From UBA9414 sp958446945 (lineage in GTDB: Bacteria > Bacillota > Clostridia > Lachnospirales > Lachnospiraceae), in the NCBI GenBank assembly GCA_958446945.1, contig CAUCYJ010000086.1, forward strand, positions 1 through 10,705: 10,705 nt of DNA. The letters run 5' to 3'. Positions 1-6,820 of the stretch are shown here, one piece after another. Made by a program: the position numbers and the translations under genes. The stretch's first letter is position 1. Every line of letters begins with the position of its first letter. A model generated the notes under the pieces. The model did not search any database. It saw only the letters and a program-made list of their open reading frames with translations, and was not told the DNA's origin.

Positions 1-40
1 ATATGCCTGGATTCTACAGACGTTTTTCATTTTCTTTGAA

Positions 41-307
41 TTATCTTAAATCGTCAAGATTTTCCGGAAGACCAAACAGAATCTGCTCGCCTTTATTGAC
101 AACGATACAAGGAAGACCGACACGATTGTTTTCTTTGATAGCATCAAACTCAGGTCTTGTATCGCGATATGCAAGAAATTGCTTCAATGGGAGCATACCG
201 GAAGAAATATCAAGAGTAACAAAGTTAATGCCTGCTTCGGAAAGAGCCTCTTTCACTGGTGGACATCCCGGTCAATGTGAACTTGAAAATAAAACGATTT
301 TTTTCAT
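41..307 (-). CDS. Glutaredoxin-like thioredoxin-fold protein, probable selenoprotein (in-frame TGA)
   Basis: An ATG at 307 (minus strand) has an ideal GGAGG 8 bases upstream (316-320). It reads MKKIVLFSSSH, then TGA (272-274), then PGCPPVKEAL and on to a TAA at 41-43, giving 88 residues if the TGA is read through. The TGA falls at the first position of the thioredoxin/glutaredoxin CxxC motif, so the active site would be U-P-G-C at residues 12-15. Other fold marks are the first beta strand (KIVLF) and the cis-proline loop VGLPCIV at about residues 63-69. The length is normal for small glutaredoxin-related proteins, which reduce disulfides in the cytoplasm. The downstream frame alone could start at GTG 256, but that has no ribosome site and would lose the active site. 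Sec insertion is inferred from the TGA position plus a SECIS-like hairpin. The alternative is a nonsense mutation. The physiological substrate is unknown. Confidence 0.8.
240..271 (-). promoter_or_regulatory. Candidate bacterial SECIS element
   Basis: Seventeen bases after the in-frame TGA, the minus strand forms a perfect 6-bp stem, GAAAGA-GGC-TCTTTC (254 down to 240). The apical loop is GGC, and its first G is 24 bases after the TGA. Known bacterial SECIS hairpins sit just downstream of the UGA, with the apical loop roughly 16-37 bases away and a G among its first two loop bases; this one fits. The stem is short and the loop small, and no bulged U was verified, so this is a candidate only. 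Confidence 0.5.
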
Positions 308-361
308 GAAAAAAACCTCCTTTATAGATAGAATAAATAAATCTTGTATAACTATATACGG

Positions 362-390
362 ATTCTATCATAAAGTGGTGAGAAATACAA
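362..390 (-). promoter_or_regulatory. Promoter of the glutaredoxin-like gene
   Basis: On the minus strand, TTGTAT (390-385) lies 17 bases before TAGAAT (367-362). The -10 is preceded by TGA, giving an extended TGnTAGAAT form. It lies about 55 bases upstream of the ATG at 307 and points away from the ABC ATPase gene, so the two genes are divergently transcribed. Confidence 0.5.
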
Positions 391-593
391 ATAAAAAACA
401 ACAAGCCAAGTAATGTAAATTTATCAGACAAAAAATGTTCTTTGGCATCTTGTACAGAATTGAAAAAAAAGTTTGTGCAAGTAGAGTATGGCGTATTTTT
501 GGAATATTCTATATACTAAGAACAACGAGAAAAGATATGCGTGAATGATTGTATTAATAATTATGGAAAAGATTTTTAGGAGGAAATACTAAA

Positions 594-1706
594 ATGGCAA
601 GTTTATCATTAAAACACATTAATAAGACATATCCAAACGGATTTGAAGCTGTTAAAGACTTCAACCTTGAGATTGAAGATAAAGAATTCATCATCTTCGT
701 AGGACCATCAGGATGTGGTAAATCAACTACACTTCGTATGATCGCTGGTCTGGAAGAAATTACATCCGGTGAATTAAAGATCGGAGATAAAGTAGTTAAC
801 GATGTAGAACCAAAAGACAGAGATATCGCAATGGTATTCCAGAACTACGCTCTGTATCCTCATATGACAGTATATGATAACATGGCTTTCGGTCTTAAAT
901 TAAGAAAAGTTCCGAAAGATGAGATTGATAAAATGGTTCATGAAGCAGCAAGAATCCTTGACCTGGAACCATTATTAGATCGTAAACCAAAAGCTTTATC
1001 AGGTGGACAGAGACAGCGTGTTGCTATGGGACGTGCTATCGTTCGTAGCCCGAAAGTATTCCTTATGGATGAGCCGCTTTCTAACCTTGATGCTAAGTTA
1101 AGAGGTCAGATGCGTATTGAGATTTCTAAATTACATCAGAGATTAGGTACAACAATTATCTATGTAACACATGACCAGGTAGAGGCTATGACACTTGGTA
1201 CAAGAATCGTAGTTATGAGCGCTGGTATCGTTCAGCAGGTAGATACACCTAAAGCATTATATGATACACCATGTAACTTATTCGTAGCCGGATTCATCGG
1301 ATCACCACAGATGAACTTCTTAGATGCTACATGTAAAGTAAATGGCGGTAAAGTAAGTCTTCAGGTTGGAGAAGCAAACATTGCACTTCCAGATGCAAAA
1401 GGTAAGAAATTAATCGAAGGTGGATACGAAGGAAAGACAGTTGTACTTGGTATTCGTCCGGAAGACGTACATGATGAGGCTGATTTCATTGCTAAATCTC
1501 CAGATACATGTATCGAAGCTACAATCCGTGTATACGAGATGTTAGGTGCAGAAGCAAACTTATACTTCGATTACGAAGGAGCTAACATGACAGCTCGCGT
1601 TGAGCCAAGAACACCAGCAAGACCTGGCGATACAGTGAAGTTTGCATTTGACGCAGATAAGATCCATGTATTTGACAAAGAAACAGAGATGACAATCACA
1701 AACTAA
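594..1706 (+). CDS. ugpC: Sugar ABC transporter ATP-binding protein, UgpC/MsmK/MalK family
   Basis: A 370-residue ATPase subunit that drives carbohydrate uptake from the cytoplasmic face of the membrane. Visible motifs: Walker A GPSGCGKST (37-45), Q-loop Gln83, signature LSGGQ (135-139), Walker B VFLMDEP (155-161), D-loop SNLD (163-166) and H-loop His193. After about residue 235 comes a MalK-type regulatory/TOBE region, including GIRPEDVH, typical of the CUT1 sugar importer class. The length is normal for the family. The start is set by AGGAGG 8 bases upstream (580-585). No permease or binding-protein gene lies beside it, and a terminator follows at once. This suggests a shared ATPase serving several sugar importers, as known for MsmK and MsmX; that role is inferred. 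The upstream region up to the divergent gene is about 286 bases, with only a weak promoter candidate (TTGAAA at 460, TAGAGT at 482). The substrate cannot be read from the sequence. Confidence 0.93.
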   Translation: MASLSLKHINKTYPNGFEAVKDFNLEIEDKEFIIFVGPSGCGKSTTLRMIAGLEEITSGELKIGDKVVNDVEPKDRDIAMVFQNYALYPHMTVYDNMAFGLKLRKVPKDEIDKMVHEAARILDLEPLLDRKPKALSGGQRQRVAMGRAIVRSPKVFLMDEPLSNLDAKLRGQMRIEISKLHQRLGTTIIYVTHDQVEAMTLGTRIVVMSAGIVQQVDTPKALYDTPCNLFVAGFIGSPQMNFLDATCKVNGGKVSLQVGEANIALPDAKGKKLIEGGYEGKTVVLGIRPEDVHDEADFIAKSPDTCIEATIRVYEMLGAEANLYFDYEGANMTARVEPRTPARPGDTVKFAFDADKIHVFDKETEMTITN

Positions 1707-1728
1707 TCTGAATTGTAAGAAAGATATA

Positions 1729-1780
1729 AAAGCTGTTGTTTTGCAATAATAGATTGCAAAGCAGCAGCTTTGTTTATAGA
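1729..1780 (+). terminator. Intrinsic terminator after ugpC
   Basis: A 19-bp stem (1729-1747 with 1753-1771) holds two G-U pairs and closes a 5-base loop AATAG. It is followed by a T-rich but interrupted tract (GTTTATAG). It lies 22 bases after the ATPase stop codon and separates that gene from the next operon. Confidence 0.8.
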
Positions 1781-1839
1781 TTTTATATAAAATGGCGAAA
1801 ACAATGTTTCGATATGAAACAAAATTGGTTAGAATGTTC

Positions 1840-1868
1840 TTGACAAACGAAAAGAGAAAAGGTATATT
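1840..1868 (+). promoter_or_regulatory. Sigma-A promoter of the P-type ATPase operon
   Basis: A perfect TTGACA (1840-1845) is separated by 17 bases from TATATT (1863-1868). Transcription would start around 1875, just ahead of the riboswitch P1 helix at 1878. This is the best housekeeping promoter in the window, so control of the operon probably acts after initiation, in the leader. Confidence 0.85.
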
Positions 1869-1877
1869 ACTGTGTAG

Positions 1878-1982
1878 ATAAAAGGGAGTAACTAACATTC
1901 CGGAAGATTCATGGAATGTTTGCGATGTCGTCAATACGATGAATAGATCATCCGTATCGTAATGAAATAGTGAGACTTTTAT
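1878..1982 (+). ncRNA. yybP-ykoY manganese riboswitch aptamer
   Basis: The leader begins with P1 strand ATAAAAG (1878-1884) and the family hallmark GGGAGTAA (1884-1891). A P2-type stem follows, AACATTCC/GGAATGTT (1893-1900 with 1913-1920). Next come the conserved GTCGTCAATACG segment and its partner CCGTATCG. P1 closes with CTTTTAT (1976-1982). The order and wording match the yybP-ykoY class, a known Mn2+ sensor often placed before cation-exporting P-type ATPases and MntP exporters. The P1 3' strand is also part of the 5' arm of the following terminator, so the two helices exclude each other. Metal binding should favour antitermination and turn the operon on. Confidence 0.85.
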
Positions 1983-2016
1983 TGTACTGTTTTAGTGCAA
2001 TAAAGGTCTTTTTTTT
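1973..2016 (+). terminator. Riboswitch-controlled terminator
   Basis: A 16-bp stem (1973-1988 with 1994-2009) with two G-U pairs and a GTTTT loop ends in a run of T from 2009 to 2016. It shares bases 1976-1982 with the riboswitch P1 helix, making it the regulated terminator of the leader. Confidence 0.85.
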
Positions 2017-2135
2017 GTTAAGGTAAGATCAGAAAACGCGATGCAGATTCTGAACTGCCGGGAAAAAGACCTCGCACTAAAGCGTAAAAACTGTAATGGC
2101 AGTCAATACTAAAAAAAGAAATGGAGGACATGGAT
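2017..2135 (+). other. Leader segment between riboswitch terminator and ATPase gene
   Basis: About 120 noncoding bases. Two modest pairings are visible: TCAGAA/TTCTGA around 2030-2053, and ACTGCC (2054-2059) with GGCAGT (2098-2103). No known motif is recognised, and no promoter is evident. Confidence 0.3.
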
Positions 2136-4760
2136 ATGCAGGAATGGTATCAAAAAAATGTCGACGATGTGCGGAAAACACTAAATGGACACAGTAATCC
2201 GCTGACATCACAGGAAGCGAAGCAGCATCAGGAAAAATACGGCAAGAACGAACTTCAGGAAGGAAAGAAGAAAAGCGTTTTCCAGATTTTCCTGGAACAG
2301 TACAAAGATTTTCTCGTTATTATTTTGATTATTGCAGCAATCGTTTCCGGATTCTTAGGAGATTTTGAAAGTGCAATTGTAATTCTGATCGTAATTACAA
2401 TGAATGCGATTCTTGGTACGGTTCAGACCGTGAAAGCAGAACAGTCACTGCAGAGCCTGAAGAAGTTGTCAGCGCCTGAAGCAAAAGTAGTAAGAGACGG
2501 CACAGCGATTAAAGTTCCGGCGTCAGAAGTTACTGTAGGTGATGAAGTAATGCTGGAAGCCGGAGATTATGTACCGGCAGATGGACGTATTCTTGTAAAT
2601 GCAAGTTTAAAGATTGACGAGAGTGCGCTGACTGGAGAAAGTTTACCGGTAGAAAAAGATGACAGTGTACTTACAAGCGAAGTACCGTTAGGTGACAGAG
2701 TGAATATGGTATTTTCAGGAAGTTTTGTCACATATGGTCGTGGATCTTTTATTGTAACAGAAACAGGTATGAATACAGAGGTAGGAAAGATCGCAGGTCT
2801 TCTTGAGACAGCGGCAGAGAAGAAAACACCGCTTCAGGTAAGCCTTGATGATTTCGGTAAGAAACTTTCTATCGCGATTCTTGTATTCTGCGGATTATTA
2901 TTTGGAATGAACGTACTTCGCGGTAATCCGATCGGAGATTCTTTCTTATTTGCAGTTGCACTTGCAGTAGCAGCAATTCCGGAAGCGCTCAGTTCTATCG
3001 TTACAATCGTACTTTCTTTCGGTACACAGAAGATGGCGAAGGAACATGCGATTATTCGTAAGCTGCAGGCAGTGGAAGGACTTGGAAGTGTGTCTATTAT
3101 CTGTTCTGATAAAACAGGTACTCTGACACAGAATAAGATGACTGTTGAGAAATACTATGTAAATGGAAGTGTTGTTGAGGCAGATGCAATCGATATGAAA
3201 GATGATCTGACAAAACGCCTTATGAATTACAGTATTTTATGTAATGATGCCACAGTAATTGATGGAGAAGAAATCGGAGATCCTACAGAAACAGCACTTG
3301 TTGCTCTTGGAAATAAATATGGTGTGGATGCACTTGTTCTCAGAGGAGAAAATTCAAGAGTTGCTGAAGTTCCGTTTGACAGTGACAGAAAATTGATGTC
3401 TACAGTTCATCCGAACTCAGAAAGCGGAAATACATTCTATATGATCACGAAGGGAGCTGTAGACGTACTTCTTGACAGAACAAACAGAATTATTGAGAAA
3501 GACGGTATTCGTGAGATTACAGAAGAAGATAAGAAAGCAATTGAAGAACAGAACCAGGTATTTTCAAGATCAGGACTTCGTGTACTTGCTTTTGCATACA
3601 AAGAAGTGTCTGAAGAGCTTGTGAAGAATGGTGTGTCTGTTAATGATGAATATGACTATACATTCGTAGGTCTGACAGCAATGATGGACCCGCCGCGTGT
3701 GGAATCTATGGAGGCTGTTGCAGAATGTAAGAAGGCAGGAATCCGCCCTATCATGATTACAGGTGATCACAAAGTTACAGCAGCAGCAATTGCAAAGAGA
3801 ATCGGTATTCTGGAAAATGAATCTGAGGCATGCGAAGGCGCTGTGATTGATCCGATGTCAGATGAAGAATTGAAAGATTTTGTAGAAGGTATTTCTGTAT
3901 ATGCGAGAGTTTCACCGGAGCATAAGATCCGTATCGTAAAAGCATGGCAGGAAAAAGGAAATATTGTTGCTATGACAGGAGACGGTGTAAATGACGCTCC
4001 GGCTCTGAAGCAGGCAAATATCGGAGTTGCTATGGGTATTACAGGAAGTGAGGTTGCAAAAGATGCATCTTCTATGATCCTGACAGATGATAACTTTGCA
4101 ACAATTGTAAAAGCAGTAGAAAACGGAAGAAATATTTATAAAAATATCAAGAGTGCCATTCAGTTCCTGTTATCAGGTAACTTTGGTGCGATCCTGACAG
4201 TATTATTTGCTTCTGTTGCAAACCTTCCGGTACCATTTAAAGCAGTCCATTTGTTATTTATTAATCTTCTGACAGACAGTCTTCCGGCAATTGCACTTGG
4301 ACTTGAGCCGCATGTTGAGACAGTTATGGAAGAAAAACCTCGTCCGCATAATGAATCTATCCTAACAAAAGATTTTCTTGTAAAGATTGGAACAGAAGGA
4401 TTTGTTGTAGGATTCCTGACAAGTATTGCATTCTTAATCGGTTTATCAAGAGGCGGTGCAGATCTCGGAGCAACGATGGCATTTGGTACATTGTGTACAG
4501 CAAGACTTGTGCATGGATTTAACTGTAAATCAGATAAACCTGTTATTTTCAAGAAAGCATTCTGGAACAATATTTATTTAATCGGTGCATTTTTAATTGG
4601 ACTTATCCTAATTTCAGGTGTATTATTAATTCCAGGGCTGAAGAATGTATTTGATGTAGTAACACTTAGCTGGACAGAATACGGTATGGTATGCGGTCTT
4701 GCAGTGCTTGTACTTCCAATCGTTCAGCTTCTGAAATGGATCATCAAAGGAAGGAAATAG
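2136..4760 (+). CDS. P2A-type cation-transporting ATPase (SERCA/LMCA1-like), likely Mn2+/Ca2+ exporter
   Basis: An 874-residue P-type ATPase that pumps divalent cations out of the cell using ATP. Numbered from this start: actuator TGES (166-169), M4 motif PEAL (282-285), phosphorylated Asp325 in DKTGTLT, nucleotide-domain KGAV (439-442), DPP (518-520) and hinge TGDGVND (614-620). M5 has N682, but the place of SERCA Glu771 is Ala685. M6 has NLLTD (710-714). This pattern suggests a single, site II-like ion site, as in other bacterial P2A pumps. The frame is open from ATG 2121, but GGAGG (2123-2127) lies 8 bases before ATG 2136, so 2136 is the likely start. The yybP-ykoY riboswitch ahead points to Mn2+ detoxification, like Lactococcus YoaB. 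Ca2+ transport remains possible. The AI-2E gene follows after 3 bases. Confidence 0.93.
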   Translation: MQEWYQKNVDDVRKTLNGHSNPLTSQEAKQHQEKYGKNELQEGKKKSVFQIFLEQYKDFLVIILIIAAIVSGFLGDFESAIVILIVITMNAILGTVQTVKAEQSLQSLKKLSAPEAKVVRDGTAIKVPASEVTVGDEVMLEAGDYVPADGRILVNASLKIDESALTGESLPVEKDDSVLTSEVPLGDRVNMVFSGSFVTYGRGSFIVTETGMNTEVGKIAGLLETAAEKKTPLQVSLDDFGKKLSIAILVFCGLLFGMNVLRGNPIGDSFLFAVALAVAAIPEALSSIVTIVLSFGTQKMAKEHAIIRKLQAVEGLGSVSIICSDKTGTLTQNKMTVEKYYVNGSVVEADAIDMKDDLTKRLMNYSILCNDATVIDGEEIGDPTETALVALGNKYGVDALVLRGENSRVAEVPFDSDRKLMSTVHPNSESGNTFYMITKGAVDVLLDRTNRIIEKDGIREITEEDKKAIEEQNQVFSRSGLRVLAFAYKEVSEELVKNGVSVNDEYDYTFVGLTAMMDPPRVESMEAVAECKKAGIRPIMITGDHKVTAAAIAKRIGILENESEACEGAVIDPMSDEELKDFVEGISVYARVSPEHKIRIVKAWQEKGNIVAMTGDGVNDAPALKQANIGVAMGITGSEVAKDASSMILTDDNFATIVKAVENGRNIYKNIKSAIQFLLSGNFGAILTVLFASVANLPVPFKAVHLLFINLLTDSLPAIALGLEPHVETVMEEKPRPHNESILTKDFLVKIGTEGFVVGFLTSIAFLIGLSRGGADLGATMAFGTLCTARLVHGFNCKSDKPVIFKKAFWNNIYLIGAFLIGLILISGVLLIPGLKNVFDVVTLSWTEYGMVCGLAVLVLPIVQLLKWIIKGRK

Positions 4761-4763
4761 TGA

Positions 4764-5939
4764 ATGAATTTTTCTAAGGAAAATATTAAGCAGATACGAA
4801 GTCTGATTGTTTTTACACTGTTACTGTTAATTGGGTTATGGAAATATGAAGTTGTATTAGATATTCTTGGATTTGTGTGGGGAATTATATCGCCGTTTAT
4901 TCTCGGAGGTGCGATTGCATTTATTCTGAATGTACCGATGAATTTTATCCAGAAGAATTTGTTTGAAAAGAATAAGTATTTTCAGACTGAAAAAGGAAAG
5001 AAACTGCGGGATAAACTGGAAAATACAGTCAGTCTTGTCATTACAATCTTTTTGGTAATCAGTATTTTAGCAGTTGTGATCTTTGTCGTTGTGCCTCAGC
5101 TTGGTAAGACATTTGTAACACTAAAGCGCAATATAGAAGTATTTATTCCAAAGATTATGGCAGATATTGCAACGTTATTTGAAAATAATCCGCAGATTCT
5201 GGGAGAGTTGAATGGACTTCAGTTAGATTGGAATCAGTTGAACTGGGATAATATTCTAACAACGATCATCGACTTTTTCCGTCACGGTGCAGGAAGTGTG
5301 CTTGGAAGCACTTATCAGGCGGCAAAGGGAATTGTAAGCGGTATGGCAACATTCTTCATTGCATTTGTATTTGCATGTTATATTCTTCTTCAGAAAAAGA
5401 AATTAGCAGTACAGATTCGGAAAGTAATGTATGCATATCTAAAGACAGAGCAGGTAGAGAAGATTTTGGATGTTTGTTCATTGACTTATAAAACATTTTC
5501 CAGCTTTTTAACGGGTCAGTGTATGGAAGCTGTTATTCTTGGAACGATGTTTTTTGTAACAATGGGACTTTTAAAGTTTCCATATGCACTGCTTGTAGGT
5601 ATGTTGATTGCGGTAACAGCGCTTGTGCCGATCTTTGGAGCATTTATCGGCTGTGCAGTCGGAGTGTTTCTGATCGTGATGGTCAGTCCGGTAAAGGCAT
5701 TGGCATTTATTGTATTATTCCTTGTTCTGCAGCAGATTGAAGGAAATCTAATCTATCCGCATGTAGTTGGAAATTCTGTTGGACTTCCGTCCATGTGGGT
5801 GCTTGTAGCAGTTACACTTGGAAGCAGCTTGATGGGAATTGTGGGAATGCTCGTATTTATTCCGATTACTTCTGTTATCTATAGTCTGCTTCGCAGAAGT
5901 GTGTATGCACGTTTGGAGCAAAAGAAAATTAAGTTATAA
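4764..5939 (+). CDS. AI-2E family (PF01594) transporter
   Basis: A 391-residue multi-pass membrane protein. Hydrophobic segments lie near residues 12-26, 33-56, 89-111, 185-208, 250-300, 303-324 and 343-377, with a polar region at about 112-180. This is the standard layout of the AI-2E/YdiK/YtvI family. The conserved C-terminal stretches LVPIFGAFIG (287-296) and QQIEGNLIYPHVVG (323-336) are present. Some members export autoinducer-2, others act as Na+/H+ antiporters, and many are uncharacterised, so the substrate here is unknown. The start lies 3 bases after the ATPase stop, with its ribosome site (GGAAGGAAA, about 4749-4757) inside the end of the ATPase gene. The two genes are therefore one transcription unit under the Mn2+ riboswitch, and a role linked to Mn2+ or ion homeostasis is a reasonable inference. 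A long terminator hairpin follows directly. Confidence 0.88.
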   Translation: MNFSKENIKQIRSLIVFTLLLLIGLWKYEVVLDILGFVWGIISPFILGGAIAFILNVPMNFIQKNLFEKNKYFQTEKGKKLRDKLENTVSLVITIFLVISILAVVIFVVVPQLGKTFVTLKRNIEVFIPKIMADIATLFENNPQILGELNGLQLDWNQLNWDNILTTIIDFFRHGAGSVLGSTYQAAKGIVSGMATFFIAFVFACYILLQKKKLAVQIRKVMYAYLKTEQVEKILDVCSLTYKTFSSFLTGQCMEAVILGTMFFVTMGLLKFPYALLVGMLIAVTALVPIFGAFIGCAVGVFLIVMVSPVKALAFIVLFLVLQQIEGNLIYPHVVGNSVGLPSMWVLVAVTLGSSLMGIVGMLVFIPITSVIYSLLRRSVYARLEQKKIKL

Positions 5940-5962
5940 ATGAAAACCGTTCGTCATATAGT
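5936..5962 (+). promoter_or_regulatory. Candidate sigma-E promoter of spmA
   Basis: ATAAA (5936-5940), 14 bases, then CATATAGT (5955-5962). The -10 agrees with the sigma-E consensus CATACAnT at all but one defined position; the -35 keeps the ATA core. In B. subtilis spmA and spmB are sigma-E dependent. The -10 lies in the 5' arm of the upstream terminator hairpin. Confidence 0.4.
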
Positions 5963-5992
5963 TTGGAGAAAACAATATGGCGGGCGGTTTTT
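5943..5992 (+). terminator. Terminator of the ATPase/AI-2E operon, overlapping the spmA start
   Basis: A 17-bp stem (5943-5959 with 5975-5991), with mismatch-free pairing if G-U pairs are allowed, closes a 15-base loop. The 3' arm ends in TTTTT (5988-5992). It starts 3 bases after the AI-2E stop codon. The loop holds GGAG (5965-5968), the 3' arm holds an ATG at 5977, and the likely spmA start at 5995 comes just after the T run. Confidence 0.85.
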
Positions 5993-5994
5993 CT

Positions 5995-6594
5995 ATGCTG
6001 AATTGGCTTTGGGGCGGTATGATTTTAATTGGTGTGATTTATGGAGCGTTTAATGGCAGGATGGCGGATATTACAAATGCGGCGCTGGATTCCTCCAGAG
6101 AGGCGGTAAGCTTATGTATTACGATGATGGGAGTCATGTCTTTGTGGGTGGGACTTATGAAGATTGCAGAAAGTGCAGGAATCATAAAAGGATTATCAGC
6201 AAGGATGAAGCCGATACTCCGGTTTCTGTTTCCGGAAGTACCGGATGATCATCCGGCACAGAAACATATGGCAGTAAATATGATTGCAAATGTTCTTGGA
6301 CTTGGATGGGCAGCGACTCCGGCGGGGCTTAGAGCGATGGAGGAGCTTCGGGAATTGAACAAACAGTCCTGCAAAAGATATGGAGGTTCTGCAGCAGTGG
6401 CAAGCAATGCGATGTGCAATTTCCTGATTATTAATATCTCATCGCTGCAGCTGATTCCGGTAAATGTCATAGCTTATCGGAGTCAGTACGGCAGTGTGAA
6501 TCCGGCAGGAATTATCGGGGCGGGAATTGTGGCAACGGCTGTGAGTACGGCGGCAGGGATTGTGTTTTGTAAAATAATGGACTGGAAGAAATAA
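5995..6594 (+). CDS. spmA: Spore maturation protein A (SpmA)
   Basis: A membrane protein required with SpmB for proper dehydration of the spore core, and so for spore heat resistance in Bacillus and Clostridium. From ATG 5995 it has 199 residues, close to B. subtilis SpmA. It starts MLNWLWGGMILIGVIYG, matching the family N-terminus MVNxIW by recall. Conserved features include FNGRMADIT, the LWVGLMKIAESAGI stretch, GLGWAATPAG and SNAMCNFLIIN. An earlier in-frame ATG at 5977 has GGAG 8 bases upstream and adds MAGGFS; that start lies in the stem of the preceding terminator, so it cannot be excluded but is less likely. Before 5995 there is only a weak GGCGG (5983-5987). spmB is not the next gene: a queuosine operon of about 1.8 kb separates them. 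Confidence 0.92.
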   Translation: MLNWLWGGMILIGVIYGAFNGRMADITNAALDSSREAVSLCITMMGVMSLWVGLMKIAESAGIIKGLSARMKPILRFLFPEVPDDHPAQKHMAVNMIANVLGLGWAATPAGLRAMEELRELNKQSCKRYGGSAAVASNAMCNFLIINISSLQLIPVNVIAYRSQYGSVNPAGIIGAGIVATAVSTAAGIVFCKIMDWKK

Positions 6595-6605
6595 GTATCA
6601 ATAGA

Positions 6606-6667
6606 TGTGGAAAAAACACTTGCATATTGTGGAAAATACGTTATAATAAAACGAGTGTTGTGGAAAA
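6606..6667 (+). repeat. Three direct copies of TGTGGAAAA around the queL promoter
   Basis: Identical 9-mers start at 6606, 6628 and 6659. The second sits in the spacer between the -35 and -10, and the other two flank the promoter. The placement resembles an operator. The word is also one base from a consensus DnaA box (TGTGGATAA). Function is unknown. Confidence 0.4.
6620..6647 (+). promoter_or_regulatory. Sigma-A promoter of the queuosine salvage operon
   Basis: TTGCAT (6620-6625), 16 bases, then a perfect TATAAT (6642-6647). It begins shortly after the spmA stop codon and would give a leader of nearly 300 bases ahead of queL, containing the preQ1 aptamer and the terminators. Confidence 0.7.
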
Positions 6668-6698
6668 CACATGCTTTTTTGATAAGAACAATTCAATA

Positions 6699-6738
6699 AG
6701 ACAGTTCGTGACCATCCTGTCTATAAATAAAACTAGGG
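6699..6738 (+). ncRNA. preQ1-I riboswitch aptamer
   Basis: P1 is AGACAG (6699-6704) with CTGTCT (6717-6722). The loop is TTCGTGACCATC, followed by an A-rich tail TATAAATAAAACTAGGG. The tail GG(G) can pair with the CC of the loop to form the compact H-type pseudoknot of this class. The tail (ATAAA then AACTA) closely resembles known preQ1-I aptamers. PreQ1 is the 7-aminomethyl-7-deazaguanine precursor of queuosine. A terminator hairpin follows 11 bases later, so ligand binding most likely stops transcription of the two downstream genes, a radical SAM enzyme and a YhhQ-type transporter, both fitting this pathway. Confidence 0.88.
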
Positions 6739-6749
6739 ATTGCAAATTG

Positions 6750-6777
6750 AAGTACGCCCGGGCGTACTTTTATTTTG
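6750..6777 (+). terminator. First terminator of the preQ1 leader
   Basis: The perfect palindrome AAGTACGCCCGGGCGTACTT (6750-6769) forms an 8-bp stem with a CCGG loop, followed by TTATTTT. It is placed right after the aptamer, where the expression platform should be. Confidence 0.75.
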
Positions 6778-6789
6778 GTGTGGTATGAT

Positions 6790-6820
6790 GGCGCTTTCGA
6801 AAAAAGGCGTCTTTTTTATT
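6790..6820 (+). terminator. Second, tandem terminator of the queL leader
   Basis: GGCGCTTT (6790-6797) pairs with AAGGCGTC (6804-6811), including two G-U pairs, around a CGAAAA loop. TTTTTTATTT follows. It lies only 20 bases after the first terminator and before the queL gene. Confidence 0.6.

Noticed and set aside
41..256. A 71-residue minus-strand gene starting at GTG 256
   Set aside because: It has no ribosome site and lacks the first strand and active site; the frame extends upstream through TGA to a well-placed ATG at 307.
3..413. Plus-strand 136-codon open frame over the glutaredoxin-like gene
   Set aside because: It overlaps the minus-strand gene and its promoter, its composition is unlike a protein family, and it has no ribosome site.
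2121..2135. ATG 2121 as start of the P-type ATPase
   Set aside because: The GGAGG lies inside this extension, 8 bases before ATG 2136, and no ribosome site precedes 2121.
6606..6667. Replication origin from DnaA-like boxes
   Set aside because: Each copy has one mismatch to the consensus, there is no AT-rich unwinding region with dnaA or dnaN nearby, and the sites coincide with a promoter.
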